Source: Bradyrhizobium sp. AZCC 2176 (GTDB lineage Bacteria > Pseudomonadota > Alphaproteobacteria > Rhizobiales > Xanthobacteraceae). From it: a stretch of 64,000 nt of DNA. Under the pieces are notes generated by a model, which worked only from the letters and a program-made list of their open reading frames with translations, did no database searches and had not been told where the DNA came from. Shown one piece after another: positions 34,047-41,747 of the stretch (position 1 is its first letter; every line of letters begins with the position of its first letter). Made by a program: the position numbers and the translations under genes. The stretch lies in NCBI RefSeq assembly GCF_036924645.1, contig NZ_JAZHRX010000001.1:3499501-3563500 (forward strand). Direction: 5' to 3'.

Positions 34047-34120
34047 GGCACGTCAGTCCCCGCTTCCACGGCAAGGCATGCCGCGCAAAGCGCTGTCTTA
34101 AAATTCGCAAATGACGGGGA

Positions 34121-34142
34121 GGGAGCCGGCGCACCGGCTCCC
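34121..34142 (-). terminator. stem-loop after the ornithine decarboxylase gene
   Basis: A 9-bp GC-rich stem GGGAGCCGG / CCGGCTCCC with a 4-base loop, 27 bases after the decarboxylase stop. There is no T-run, so it may be only a weak terminator or an RNA 3'-end protector. Confidence 0.5.
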
Positions 34143-34168
34143 GTTATTCGAGCCTCAAACGAGGCTGT

Positions 34169-35311
34169 TCAGATGTGGTAGGTCCGCAGCGGCGGGATGC
34201 CGTTGAACGCTACCGACGAGTAGGTCGACGTGTACGCTCCGGTGCCTTCGATCAGCAGCTTGTCGCCGATCTCGAGCGTCACCGGAAGCGGATACGGCAG
34301 CTTCTCATACAGCACGTCGGCGCTGTCGCAGGTCGGACCCGCGAGCACGCACGGCGTCATCTCCGCGCCGTCATGCGGCGTGCGGATGGCGTAGCGGATC
34401 GACTCGTCCATCGTCTCGGCGAGACCGCCGAACTTGCCGATGTCGAGATACACCCAGCGCACCTCGTCCTCGTCGCTCTTCCTGGAGATCAGGACGACTT
34501 CGGTCTCAATGACGCCGGCATTTCCGACCATGCCGCGGCCCGGCTCGATGATGGTTTCCGGGATCTGGTTGCCGAAATGCTTGCGCAGCGCACGGAAGAT
34601 GGACCGGCCATATTGCAGGACCGGAGGAACGTCCTTGAGGTACTTGGTCGGGAAGCCGCCGCCCATGTTGACCATGGACAGGTTGATCCCGCGCTCCGCG
34701 CAGTCCCGGAACACCGTTGAGGCCATCGCCAGCGCGCGGTCCCACGCCTTCACCTTGCGCTGCTGCGAGCCGACATGGAACGAGATGCCGCACGGATCCA
34801 AGCCCAGCCGCTTGGCGAGGTCGAGCACCTCGACCGCCATCTCCGGATCGCAGCCGAACTTGCGCGACAGCGGCCATTCGGCGCCTGCGCAGTCATAGAG
34901 GATGCGGCAGAACACTTTGGCGCCGGGGGCGGCTCGCGCGATCTTCTCGACCTCGGCGGCGCAGTCGACCGCGAACAGGCGAATGCCGAGCGCGAAGGCG
35001 CGCGCGATGTCGCGCTCCTTCTTGATCGTATTGCCATAGGAGATGCGGTCCGGCGTCGCACCGGCGGCCAGCGCCATTTCGATTTCGGCGACGGTTGCGG
35101 TGTCGAAGCAGGAGCCCATGGAGGCGAGCAGCGACAACACCTCGGGCGCCGGGTTCGCCTTCACGGCATAGAACACACGGCTGTCCGGCAGCGCCCTGGC
35201 AAAGGTCTGGTAGTTGTCGCGCACGACTTCGAGGTCGACCACCAGGCACGGCTCGGTGTCCTGGCCCTCGCTGCGGCGGTTGCGTAGGAATTCCTGAATA
35301 CGTTCGGTCAT
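34169..35311 (-). CDS. ornithine (or lysine/ornithine) decarboxylase, fold type III PLP enzyme
   Basis: A 380-residue decarboxylase of the eukaryotic-ODC-like alanine-racemase fold. The PLP lysine is Lys51 in FYAVKANP. HVGSQ and the phosphate-binding MVNMGGGFPTKY are present. The active-site cysteine is Cys328 in GPTCDSADVL. It makes putrescine from ornithine, the substrate of homospermidine synthase encoded downstream. The ATG at 35311 follows a GGAGGG sequence by 5 bases; upstream in-frame codons belong to the leader. It is preceded by an unusually long leader region. Confidence 0.93.
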   Translation of the reverse strand: MTERIQEFLRNRRSEGQDTEPCLVVDLEVVRDNYQTFARALPDSRVFYAVKANPAPEVLSLLASMGSCFDTATVAEIEMALAAGATPDRISYGNTIKKERDIARAFALGIRLFAVDCAAEVEKIARAAPGAKVFCRILYDCAGAEWPLSRKFGCDPEMAVEVLDLAKRLGLDPCGISFHVGSQQRKVKAWDRALAMASTVFRDCAERGINLSMVNMGGGFPTKYLKDVPPVLQYGRSIFRALRKHFGNQIPETIIEPGRGMVGNAGVIETEVVLISRKSDEDEVRWVYLDIGKFGGLAETMDESIRYAIRTPHDGAEMTPCVLAGPTCDSADVLYEKLPYPLPVTLEIGDKLLIEGTGAYTSTYSSVAFNGIPPLRTYHI

Positions 35312-35780
35312 AGCACCCTCCAAACGGCCCAGCGACGGGACCCGTTCAAATTTTGATCTCGGACATGAGTGCTTCGGCGTTGTCGCACGATGGAGACGCG
35401 ACGAGGCCTTGAACTCAGACCGAATTGTGCTGCCGTGGATTGGTCGGGAATTTCCCGCCCGCACACCTGGCAATGAAGGACAAGCCTTTTCAGTAGCCCG
35501 CGCCGGCGTTGGAATGCCGGTAGAGACCAAAAAAGCCCGATCCGTCGTTGCTTTAAGTCGCGTCCCCCGTTGAGAGCGGGGTGCGCCGGTTCGCCTCCGG
35601 CTGCCAGTCACGGTTGCAAAGGATGGAGAGACCTTCAACGGCATCTCTTGAGAGAGATGCTGGCCGCTTATGGAGCGACCCTCGGTTCTTCCACCCCTTG
35701 GCGGCTGTCCGGCCTCTTGTCCGGATACCTACCGACTGACACACGACCACAGGCACGTGCGAAATTGGGCAAGGCTGGAA
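35312..35780 (-). ncRNA. long structured 5' leader of the ornithine decarboxylase gene, speF-type candidate
   Basis: About 470 bases without a supported gene. On the transcribed (minus) strand it can form hairpins GCATCTCT/AGAGATGC (35641-35660), GCCGG/CCGGC (35585-35601) and CCCCG/CGGGG (35565-35581), followed by GGGC and a T6 run at 35529-35534. Alphaproteobacterial ornithine decarboxylase genes are known to carry a large conserved leader RNA, the speF motif. Position fits, but I could not match the consensus from memory, so this stays a candidate. A weak promoter-like TTGTTG-17-TCTTAT occurs near 35780-35810. Confidence 0.4.
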
Positions 35781-35963
35781 ATAAGACTTTTGATTCTGCT
35801 TCGCAACAATTTTTTTAGGCTGGGGACAGATTTCCCCATGCGTGCTTACAAATTGGTTCTCGGCGCGCGCGGCCGATCAGCAAACATGAACGTACGTTAA
35901 GATTTCTGCCTGATGCGTGAGCGCTTCAGCGCCTGCGCTGCAGCGCTTTCTTGAACGCGCGCG
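35781..35963. other. intergenic stretch, probable promoter region of the decarboxylase leader
   Basis: About 180 bases with an AT-rich centre (a T7 run at about 35810-35817). It probably holds the leader promoter and the 3' end of the small membrane protein transcript. No gene supported. Confidence 0.4.
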
Positions 35964-36224
35964 TCAGGCGCGCTTGAAGAACGGCTCGATGCGTTGCGCG
36001 GCGCGGATGAACGCCACCATGATCAGCACGCCGATCCCGAACAGCACCGCCTGGAGGATGTGCGCGGCGGTATCATCGAGGCCGAACAGGATCGCGAGCG
36101 CCCAGCCGCCGGCAAACGCCGCGCCGAACACTTCTGCGCCGATGAGGATCGCCGCCGAGATGACAGTGACGACGCTCGGCCAGGCGATCACGCGGGGGGA
36201 TGTGGAAGCGGGCTGTGGGCTCAT
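35964..36224 (-). CDS. small membrane protein with two helices, unknown function
   Basis: An 86-residue protein starting MSPQPASTSPRV. Two hydrophobic helices lie at about 15-40 (VVTVISAAILIGAEVFGAAFAGGWALAI) and 50-70 (HILQAVLFGIGVLIMVAFI), with a basic tail (RAAQRIEPFFKRA). No family recognised; similar short inner-membrane proteins are common in this group. The ATG at 36224 is preferred because the longer frame lacks protein-like sequence. Confidence 0.7.
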   Translation of the reverse strand: MSPQPASTSPRVIAWPSVVTVISAAILIGAEVFGAAFAGGWALAILFGLDDTAAHILQAVLFGIGVLIMVAFIRAAQRIEPFFKRA

Positions 36225-36353
36225 GAAAAAGGTCCTGTTCAAGGGGCGCAATCTCTCCGAAAAGGCCCCATCTATCAAGCGCAAAAGGCCCAAAAATGCC
36301 GCATCGCGTGATATAGATTGCCGCATATTTTCAAGGAAAAGACGGGAATTGTG

Positions 36354-38444
36354 ATGTCAGAAACCATGCAGACGGCGACCCCTCCGGAAGCTGGCGCAAA
36401 CCCGCTGCTCGAGCCGTGGCAGACGCCGTTCGAGACGCCGCCCTTTGCCGAGATCGAGCCGGAGCACTTCCTGCCCGCCTTCGAGCAGGCCTTTGCCGAC
36501 CATGCCGCCGAGATCGCGGCGATCACCCATGACCCCTCGGTGCCGGACTTCGCCAACACCGTCACGGCGCTGGAGCGCTCGGGCAAGCTGCTCTCCAAGG
36601 TCGCGGCCGTGTTCTACGACCTGGTCTCGGCGCACTCCAATCCGGCGATTCTGGAGATCGACAAGGAAGTCTCCTTGCGGATGGCGCGGCACTGGAACCC
36701 GATCATGATGAACGCGGTGCTGTTCGGCCGCATCGCGATGCTGCACGAGAAACGCGCCACGCTCGGTCTGACGAGTGAGCAGAATCGGCTGCTGGAGCGC
36801 ACCTACACCAATTTCTACCGCGCCGGTGCCGGCCTGGACGAGGTTGCCAAGAAGCGGCGGGCTGAGATCAACGAGCGGCTGGCCCAGCTCGGCACCTCGT
36901 TCAGCCACCATCTGCTCGGCGACGAACAGGACTGGTTCATGGAGCTCGGCGAGGACGACCGCGGCGGCCTTCCCGAAGCCTTCGTCGCCGCGGCCAAGGC
37001 CGCGGCGGAAGAGCGCGGCATGGCCGGCAAGGCAATCGTGACGCTGTCGCGCTCCTCGGTCGAGCCGTTCCTGAAGAGCTCCTCCCGCCGCGATCTGCGC
37101 GAAAAGGTCTTCAAGGCCTTCACCGCGCGCGGCGACAATGGCAACGCCAACGACAACAACGCCACCATCGTGGAAATCCTCGAGCTCCGCGAGGAGGCCG
37201 CCAAGATCATGGGCTTTCCGACCTACGCCGCCTACCGGCTGGAGGATTCCATGGCCAAGACGCCGGAGGCAGTCCGCAGCCTGCTGGAGCGGGTTTGGAA
37301 GCCGGCCCGGGCGCGGGCGCTTGCCGACCGCGACGCCCTGCAGGCGCTGATTGCGGAGGAGGGCGGCAATTTCACGCTCGCCCCGTGGGACTGGCGCTAC
37401 TACGCCGAGATCCTGCGCCAGCGCCGCGCCAATTTCGACGACGCCGCCATAAAACCCTATCTGGTGCTCGACCACATGATCGAGGCCGCTTTCGATTGCG
37501 CAACCCGCCTGTTCGGGATCACCTTCTCCGAACGCAAGGACATTCCGGTCTGGCATCCCGATGTTCGGGTCTGGGAGGTCAAGGATGCCGACGGCAAGCA
37601 CAAGGCGCTGTTCTACGGTGATTACTTCGCCCGGTCCTCAAAACGCTCCGGCGCCTGGATGACCTCGCTGCGCGACCAGCAGAAGCTCGACGTCGAGATT
37701 GCCCCGCTTATCATCAATGTCTGCAACTTCGCCAAGGGCGCCGATGGCCTGCCGTCGCTGCTGTCACCCGACGACGCGCGGACCCTGTTCCATGAATTCG
37801 GCCACGGCTTGCACGGCATGCTGTCCAACGTGACCTATCCCTCGCTGTCGGGGACGTCCGTTTTCACCGACTTCGTCGAGCTACCCTCGCAGCTCTACGA
37901 GCACTGGCAGGAACAGCCGCAGGTGCTGCGGCAGTTCGCAAAGCACTACCAGACCGGCGAGCCGTTGCCGGACGACCTGCTGGCCCGCTTCCTCGCCGCC
38001 CGAAAATTCAATCAGGGTTTTGCCACCGTGGAGTTCGTCTCCTCGGCGCTGATCGACCTCGAATTCCACACCCAGCCGGCCACGGCCAGCCGCGACGTCG
38101 GTGCGTTCGAGAAGGCGGAACTGGAAAAGATCGGCATGCCCGCGGAAATCGCGCTGCGGCACCGGCCGACGCAATTCGGCCATATCTTCTCCGGCGATCA
38201 CTATGCGTCCGGCTATTATAGCTATATGTGGTCGGAAGTGATGGACGCCGACGCCTTCGGCGCTTTCGAGGAGGCCGGCGATATCTTTGATCCCGCCACC
38301 GCGCGGCGCCTGCACGACGACATCTATTCGTCAGGCGGCTCGCGCGAGCCGGAGGAAGCCTATGTCGCCTTCCGCGGCCGCGAGCCGGAAGCCGACGCGC
38401 TGCTGCGGCGACGTGGATTGCTCGAAACAACACCGGCGGCCTGA
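36354..38444 (+). CDS. M3 family metallopeptidase (oligopeptidase A / peptidyl-dipeptidase Dcp type)
   Basis: A 696-residue zinc peptidase that degrades short peptides. The zinc motif HEFGH lies at about residues 479-483 in DARTLFHEFGHGLHGMLS, and the third ligand Glu is in the downstream helix (FTDFVELPSQLYEHW). Length and the C-terminal HYASGYYSYMWSEVMDADAF match the Dcp/OpdA group. It has no signal peptide, so it acts in the cytosol. I chose ATG 36354; a GTG directly before it is possible. Confidence 0.94.
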   Translation: MSETMQTATPPEAGANPLLEPWQTPFETPPFAEIEPEHFLPAFEQAFADHAAEIAAITHDPSVPDFANTVTALERSGKLLSKVAAVFYDLVSAHSNPAILEIDKEVSLRMARHWNPIMMNAVLFGRIAMLHEKRATLGLTSEQNRLLERTYTNFYRAGAGLDEVAKKRRAEINERLAQLGTSFSHHLLGDEQDWFMELGEDDRGGLPEAFVAAAKAAAEERGMAGKAIVTLSRSSVEPFLKSSSRRDLREKVFKAFTARGDNGNANDNNATIVEILELREEAAKIMGFPTYAAYRLEDSMAKTPEAVRSLLERVWKPARARALADRDALQALIAEEGGNFTLAPWDWRYYAEILRQRRANFDDAAIKPYLVLDHMIEAAFDCATRLFGITFSERKDIPVWHPDVRVWEVKDADGKHKALFYGDYFARSSKRSGAWMTSLRDQQKLDVEIAPLIINVCNFAKGADGLPSLLSPDDARTLFHEFGHGLHGMLSNVTYPSLSGTSVFTDFVELPSQLYEHWQEQPQVLRQFAKHYQTGEPLPDDLLARFLAARKFNQGFATVEFVSSALIDLEFHTQPATASRDVGAFEKAELEKIGMPAEIALRHRPTQFGHIFSGDHYASGYYSYMWSEVMDADAFGAFEEAGDIFDPATARRLHDDIYSSGGSREPEEAYVAFRGREPEADALLRRRGLLETTPAA

Positions 38445-38467
38445 GGTGCCGGCGCCGCCTCCACTAG

Positions 38468-38603
38468 TCGTCCCTGCCTAGTGCGCAATTGCGCACGGGC
38501 GCAGGGACCCATAACCCCTGGTGTTCGTTGTGAAGGAAGAGCCTTTGTCACACTGCCAAACAGAGACGACACGGCGTATGGGTCCCTTCGTTCGCGGGGA
38601 CGA
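38468..38603. repeat. dispersed intergenic repeat with GTGCGCAATTGCGCAC core
   Basis: A perfect 16-base palindrome at 38481-38496, then GGGACCCATAACCCC and GTATGGGTCCC in inverted orientation, then GCGGGGACGACG. It spans the upstream region of the DUF1007 gene and includes that gene's first in-frame ATG at 38578. Confidence 0.75.
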
Positions 38604-38604
38604 C

Positions 38605-39243
38605 GTGTTGCGTGGAGTGCTCGCATTGTTGGGCGTGATCGTCGCGTTGTCGCTCGGCACAGCCTCGGCCGAGGCCCACCCGCATGTCTGGATCACCGCG
38701 AAAAGCGAGGTGGTCTACGCGCCTGACGGCACGATGACGGGGGTGCGCCACGCCTGGACCTTCGACGACATGTTCTCGACCTACGCGCTGCAGGGCATCG
38801 AGACCAAGACCAAGGGCGCCTACACCCGCGAGGACTTGGCGCCGCTGGCGCAGACCAATGTCGAGTCGCTGAAGGAGTTCAATTTCTTCACCTTTGCCAA
38901 GGCCGACGGCAAGAAGGCGAAATTCGAAGAGCCGGTGGATTACTTCCTCGAATACAAGGACAGTGCGCTGACGCTGCATTTCGTCCTGCCGCTGAAGGCG
39001 CCGGTGACGCCGAAGCAGTTGGCGTTGGAAGTGTTCGATCCCTCCTACTTCATCGACTTCAAGTTTGACGACAAGGACCCGATCAAGCTGGTCGGCGCGC
39101 CTGCCGCCTGCCAGATGAAGTTTCAGCGGCCGAATGACGAGACCGCCAACACCCAGCGGCTGAACGAGCAGAATTTCATGAACGGCGACAACTCGAATTA
39201 CGGCGCGATGTTCGCCAACAAGATCACGGTGAACTGCCCGTGA
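38605..39243 (+). CDS. secreted DUF1007 family protein, partner of the nickel/cobalt exporter
   Basis: A 212-residue periplasmic protein of the DUF1007 family: signal peptide VLRGVLALLGVIVALSLGTASAEA, then HPHVWITAKSEVVYAPDG, the family hallmark with metal-ligand-like histidines. The stop overlaps the NicO-type transporter start (GTGA), so the two are coupled; such pairs are common. It may bind Ni or Co for export. I favour GTG 38605, as it gives a clean signal peptide. The ATG at 38578 sits inside the dispersed repeat and would add acidic residues. Confidence 0.88.
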   Translation: MLRGVLALLGVIVALSLGTASAEAHPHVWITAKSEVVYAPDGTMTGVRHAWTFDDMFSTYALQGIETKTKGAYTREDLAPLAQTNVESLKEFNFFTFAKADGKKAKFEEPVDYFLEYKDSALTLHFVLPLKAPVTPKQLALEVFDPSYFIDFKFDDKDPIKLVGAPAACQMKFQRPNDETANTQRLNEQNFMNGDNSNYGAMFANKITVNCP

Positions 39244-40313
39244 AGCCGGTGCCCGCAGGCCTTGCGCGAGGCATGGCGATCACGGCCGCGGCGTTCGCGG
39301 CCATCATTGTTTTCGACGCTGCCTTGCATGCGCTGATGGCGCAAAACCCGTTCGGTGGACCGCGTCCCGCCGTCGAACCGCAGGTCGGCGGCCTGATCGG
39401 ATGGATTTTGGCCAGGCAATCCGAATTCTATCGCGAGATGTCCTCGACCATACGCGCAGCGAAATCGGACGGCAGCGCCGTCTGGACGCTGCTTGGGATT
39501 TCCTTTGCCTACGGCATCTTTCACGCCGCCGGCCCCGGCCACGGCAAGGCAGTGATCTCGTCCTATCTTGTCGCCAACGAGGAAACCGCGCGGCGCGGCA
39601 TCGTGCTGTCGTTCGCCTCGGCGCTGCTGCAGGCGCTGGTCGCGGTCGCGATCGTGGCGGTGTTCGCCTGGCTGCTCTCCTCCACGGCCAAGACGATGTG
39701 CTCCGCGGAGAAGGCGATCGAGATCGTCAGCTACGCCCTGATCGCGGCGTTCGGCGCCCGGCTGGTCTGGACCAAGGGTGCCGGCTTCATGCGCGCGCTG
39801 CAGACGAAGCCGGAGCCGGCGATGGCTGTCGCGCACCATCATCATGATCACGACCACGATCACAGTCACCATCACCATGTTCACAACCACGACCATTCGC
39901 ACGGCGATGGTCACGTTCACGACGAGCATTGCGGCCATTCCCATGGCCCGACGCCGGATCAACTCGCCGGCCCCGGCGGCTGGCGGCGCGGGTTGGGCGC
40001 GATCTTTGCCGTCGGCATGCGGCCCTGTTCGGGCGCGATCCTGGTGCTGGTCTTTTCGCTGGCGCAGGGGCTGTTTCTGGCCGGCATCGCCGCGACGTTC
40101 GTAATGGGACTCGGCACCGCCATCACGGTCGCAACCATCGCCGTGATCGCCGTGTCCGCAAAGGGGCTCGCTCGGCGGCTCAGCGCAGGCCGCGAGGGCA
40201 GCGGCACGCTGATCATGCGCGGCATCGAATTCGGCGCGGCCGGGCTGGTGCTCTTGTTCGGCCTCGGCCTGTTGTTCGGCTATCTCGCCGCCGAGCGCGC
40301 GACGTGTCTCTAA
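39240..40313 (+). CDS. nickel/cobalt transporter, NicO/RcnA-like
   Basis: A 357-residue inner-membrane protein with six or so helices. The first block carries FAYGIFHAAGPGHGKAVISSYL, the NicO family motif. A central cytosolic loop (about 198-235) is almost entirely His, Asp and Gly. The second block has AVGMRPCSGAILVLVFSLAQG. RcnA-type members export Ni(II) and Co(II). It starts with GTG overlapping the DUF1007 stop. No rcnR-like regulator is next to it. Confidence 0.9.
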   Translation: MKPVPAGLARGMAITAAAFAAIIVFDAALHALMAQNPFGGPRPAVEPQVGGLIGWILARQSEFYREMSSTIRAAKSDGSAVWTLLGISFAYGIFHAAGPGHGKAVISSYLVANEETARRGIVLSFASALLQALVAVAIVAVFAWLLSSTAKTMCSAEKAIEIVSYALIAAFGARLVWTKGAGFMRALQTKPEPAMAVAHHHHDHDHDHSHHHHVHNHDHSHGDGHVHDEHCGHSHGPTPDQLAGPGGWRRGLGAIFAVGMRPCSGAILVLVFSLAQGLFLAGIAATFVMGLGTAITVATIAVIAVSAKGLARRLSAGREGSGTLIMRGIEFGAAGLVLLFGLGLLFGYLAAERATCL

Positions 40314-40316
40314 TGG

Positions 40317-40439
40317 TAGCCCGGGTGGAGCCAACGGGTCACGCGAATGCGCGCCCGATGACAGGCTCCGCGCAACCTGGGGATGATTGACCCGCTCGTT
40401 CTACGGTCCCGGATTGCACTGCGCGCCATCCGGGCTACG
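40317..40439. repeat. dispersed GTAGCCCGGGTGG / CATCCGGGCTACG repeat
   Basis: Inverted ends GTAGCCCGG and CCGGGCTAC flank a 123-base element between the nickel transporter and the thioesterase. A shorter relative is at 62042-62076. Confidence 0.8.
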
Positions 40440-40475
40440 GAAAATCAAGCGCGCCGAGGCGCAATCGGGAATCCC

Positions 40476-40910
40476 ATGTCACGCGAACAATTCTGGTTCT
40501 TTCACCCATTCCGGGTGCGCTATTCCGAAATCGACGGTCAGGGCGTTGTCTTCAACGCGCATTACCTGACCTATTTCGACACCACCATCACCGAGTATTT
40601 TCGGGCGCTCGGTTATGACCAGTATGCCGACGCCAAGCAGACCGGCGAGGATTTCCACGTCGTCAAGTCGCTGATCGAGTACAAGGCCCCGGTGCGGTTC
40701 GACTGGGAACTGGATGTGGGCGCGCGCGTGGCGTGGATCGGCAACTCAAGTCTCACCTTCGAACTCGCCATTTTCCTGAAGGGCGGCGCCGAAGCGCTCG
40801 TGACCGGCGAAATCGTCTGGGTCAATACCAACCAGCAAACGCATCGTCCGGTCCCGATATCGAAATCGATCCGGGACCGGATCGCGGCGCGCGAACATCA
40901 TCTGGCGTGA
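40476..40910 (+). CDS. hotdog-fold acyl-CoA thioesterase (4-hydroxybenzoyl-CoA thioesterase type)
   Basis: A 144-residue single hotdog domain. The motif RVRYSEIDGQGVVFNAHYLTYFDTT (about 13-37) is the 4HBT signature, with the catalytic Asp in EIDGQGVVFNAHY. It hydrolyses acyl-CoA thioesters; the natural substrate is unknown. The ATG at 40476 matches the family start; upstream in-frame sequence lies in the dispersed repeat. Confidence 0.9.
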   Translation: MSREQFWFFHPFRVRYSEIDGQGVVFNAHYLTYFDTTITEYFRALGYDQYADAKQTGEDFHVVKSLIEYKAPVRFDWELDVGARVAWIGNSSLTFELAIFLKGGAEALVTGEIVWVNTNQQTHRPVPISKSIRDRIAAREHHLA

Positions 40911-40911
40911 G

Positions 40912-41319
40912 TTACTTCGCATTCTTGCGAAGCCAGGCCTGCATCAGGGCGATCTCCTTCTCCTGATCGGCAATGATCTGTTCGGCCAGCTTGCGGGTTT
41001 CAGCGTCCTTGCCGTACTTCAGCAAAACCTTGGCCATGTCGATCGCGCCCTGGTGATGCGGAATCATCCCGGTCATGAAATCGATATCGGCGTTGCCTGT
41101 GTAGGTCTGATGCATGTCCTGCATCATCTTCGTATGCGCCTCCGTGTAGGCTTTGGTTGAGGCGGCATCGCTGTCCTTTGGCGCCATATCTTCCATAACT
41201 TTTTGCGCCGCCTGCGGGTCCGTCGCGGAGCTGGGCTGATGCACATGCTGGGCGAATGCCGCCGTTCCGATGGCGGCGATGACAGTGGCGATGGCCAGAA
41301 AGCTCTTTGCGTTTTTCAT
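40912..41319 (-). CDS. secreted DUF305 family protein
   Basis: A 135-residue periplasmic protein with signal peptide 1-23 and the DUF305 core: FMTGMIPHHQGAIDMAKVLLKYG (about 80-102), plus EQIIADQEKEIALMQAWL near the end. The Met/His-rich helical fold is ferritin-like and is often linked to copper or silver handling. It is the last gene of a minus-strand metal-efflux block, 42 bases after the preceding small protein, and almost abuts the thioesterase gene on the opposite strand. Confidence 0.9.
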   Translation of the reverse strand: MKNAKSFLAIATVIAAIGTAAFAQHVHQPSSATDPQAAQKVMEDMAPKDSDAASTKAYTEAHTKMMQDMHQTYTGNADIDFMTGMIPHHQGAIDMAKVLLKYGKDAETRKLAEQIIADQEKEIALMQAWLRKNAK

Positions 41320-41361
41320 CGTGTTATCCTGTACATGGGCCTTGAGATGTGAGCGCGTGCC

Positions 41362-41727
41362 TCAGTCAAATCGCGCCGTTGCCGTCTTGCCATCCGGCAA
41401 TGTGAGCTGAACCGCGCCCTTCGGCTTTGCCGGAAGGGCGGTGGCCGCCGTTCCGGTCAGCACGTTCCTTTCCGAGGGCGCGAGCGGAATGCGTTCGGCC
41501 TTTCCTCCCACGGTGACGATGGCGACGCCCTTGAAACCCTTCGGATCAACCGGCTTGTCGTTTTCGCCGATCAGGAAAATCTCGATCGCCGTGTCCTTTG
41601 CGACGAGTTCGACATGGTAGGGGCCGGCATCGGCGACACGTCCGCCATGGGATGCTTTCGGCTCGTGCGCGTAGGCCGGCAGGCCGGCCAGCAAGGCAAT
41701 GCCGAGGGCAAGGTATCTGAACTTCAT
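41362..41727 (-). CDS. small periplasmic protein of the metal-efflux block, unknown function
   Basis: A 121-residue protein with signal peptide 1-20 (ending PAYA) and mature start HEPKASHGGRVADAGPYHVELV. Two His residues near the N-terminus and a beta-rich remainder suggest a small metal-sensing or chaperone domain. Similar proteins are often found next to CusBA/CzcBA genes. It begins 20 bases after the RND gene stop. Confidence 0.75.
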   Translation of the reverse strand: MKFRYLALGIALLAGLPAYAHEPKASHGGRVADAGPYHVELVAKDTAIEIFLIGENDKPVDPKGFKGVAIVTVGGKAERIPLAPSERNVLTGTAATALPAKPKGAVQLTLPDGKTATARFD

Positions 41728-41747
41728 GTGTGGTCTCCTTTCAACGA

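Noticed and set aside
35553..35756. A 67-codon minus-strand frame in the decarboxylase leader, as a possible leader peptide
   Set aside because: It has no good ribosome-binding site, no run of regulatory codons such as ornithine-sensing arginine/proline arrests that I can recognise, and it crosses the predicted hairpins.
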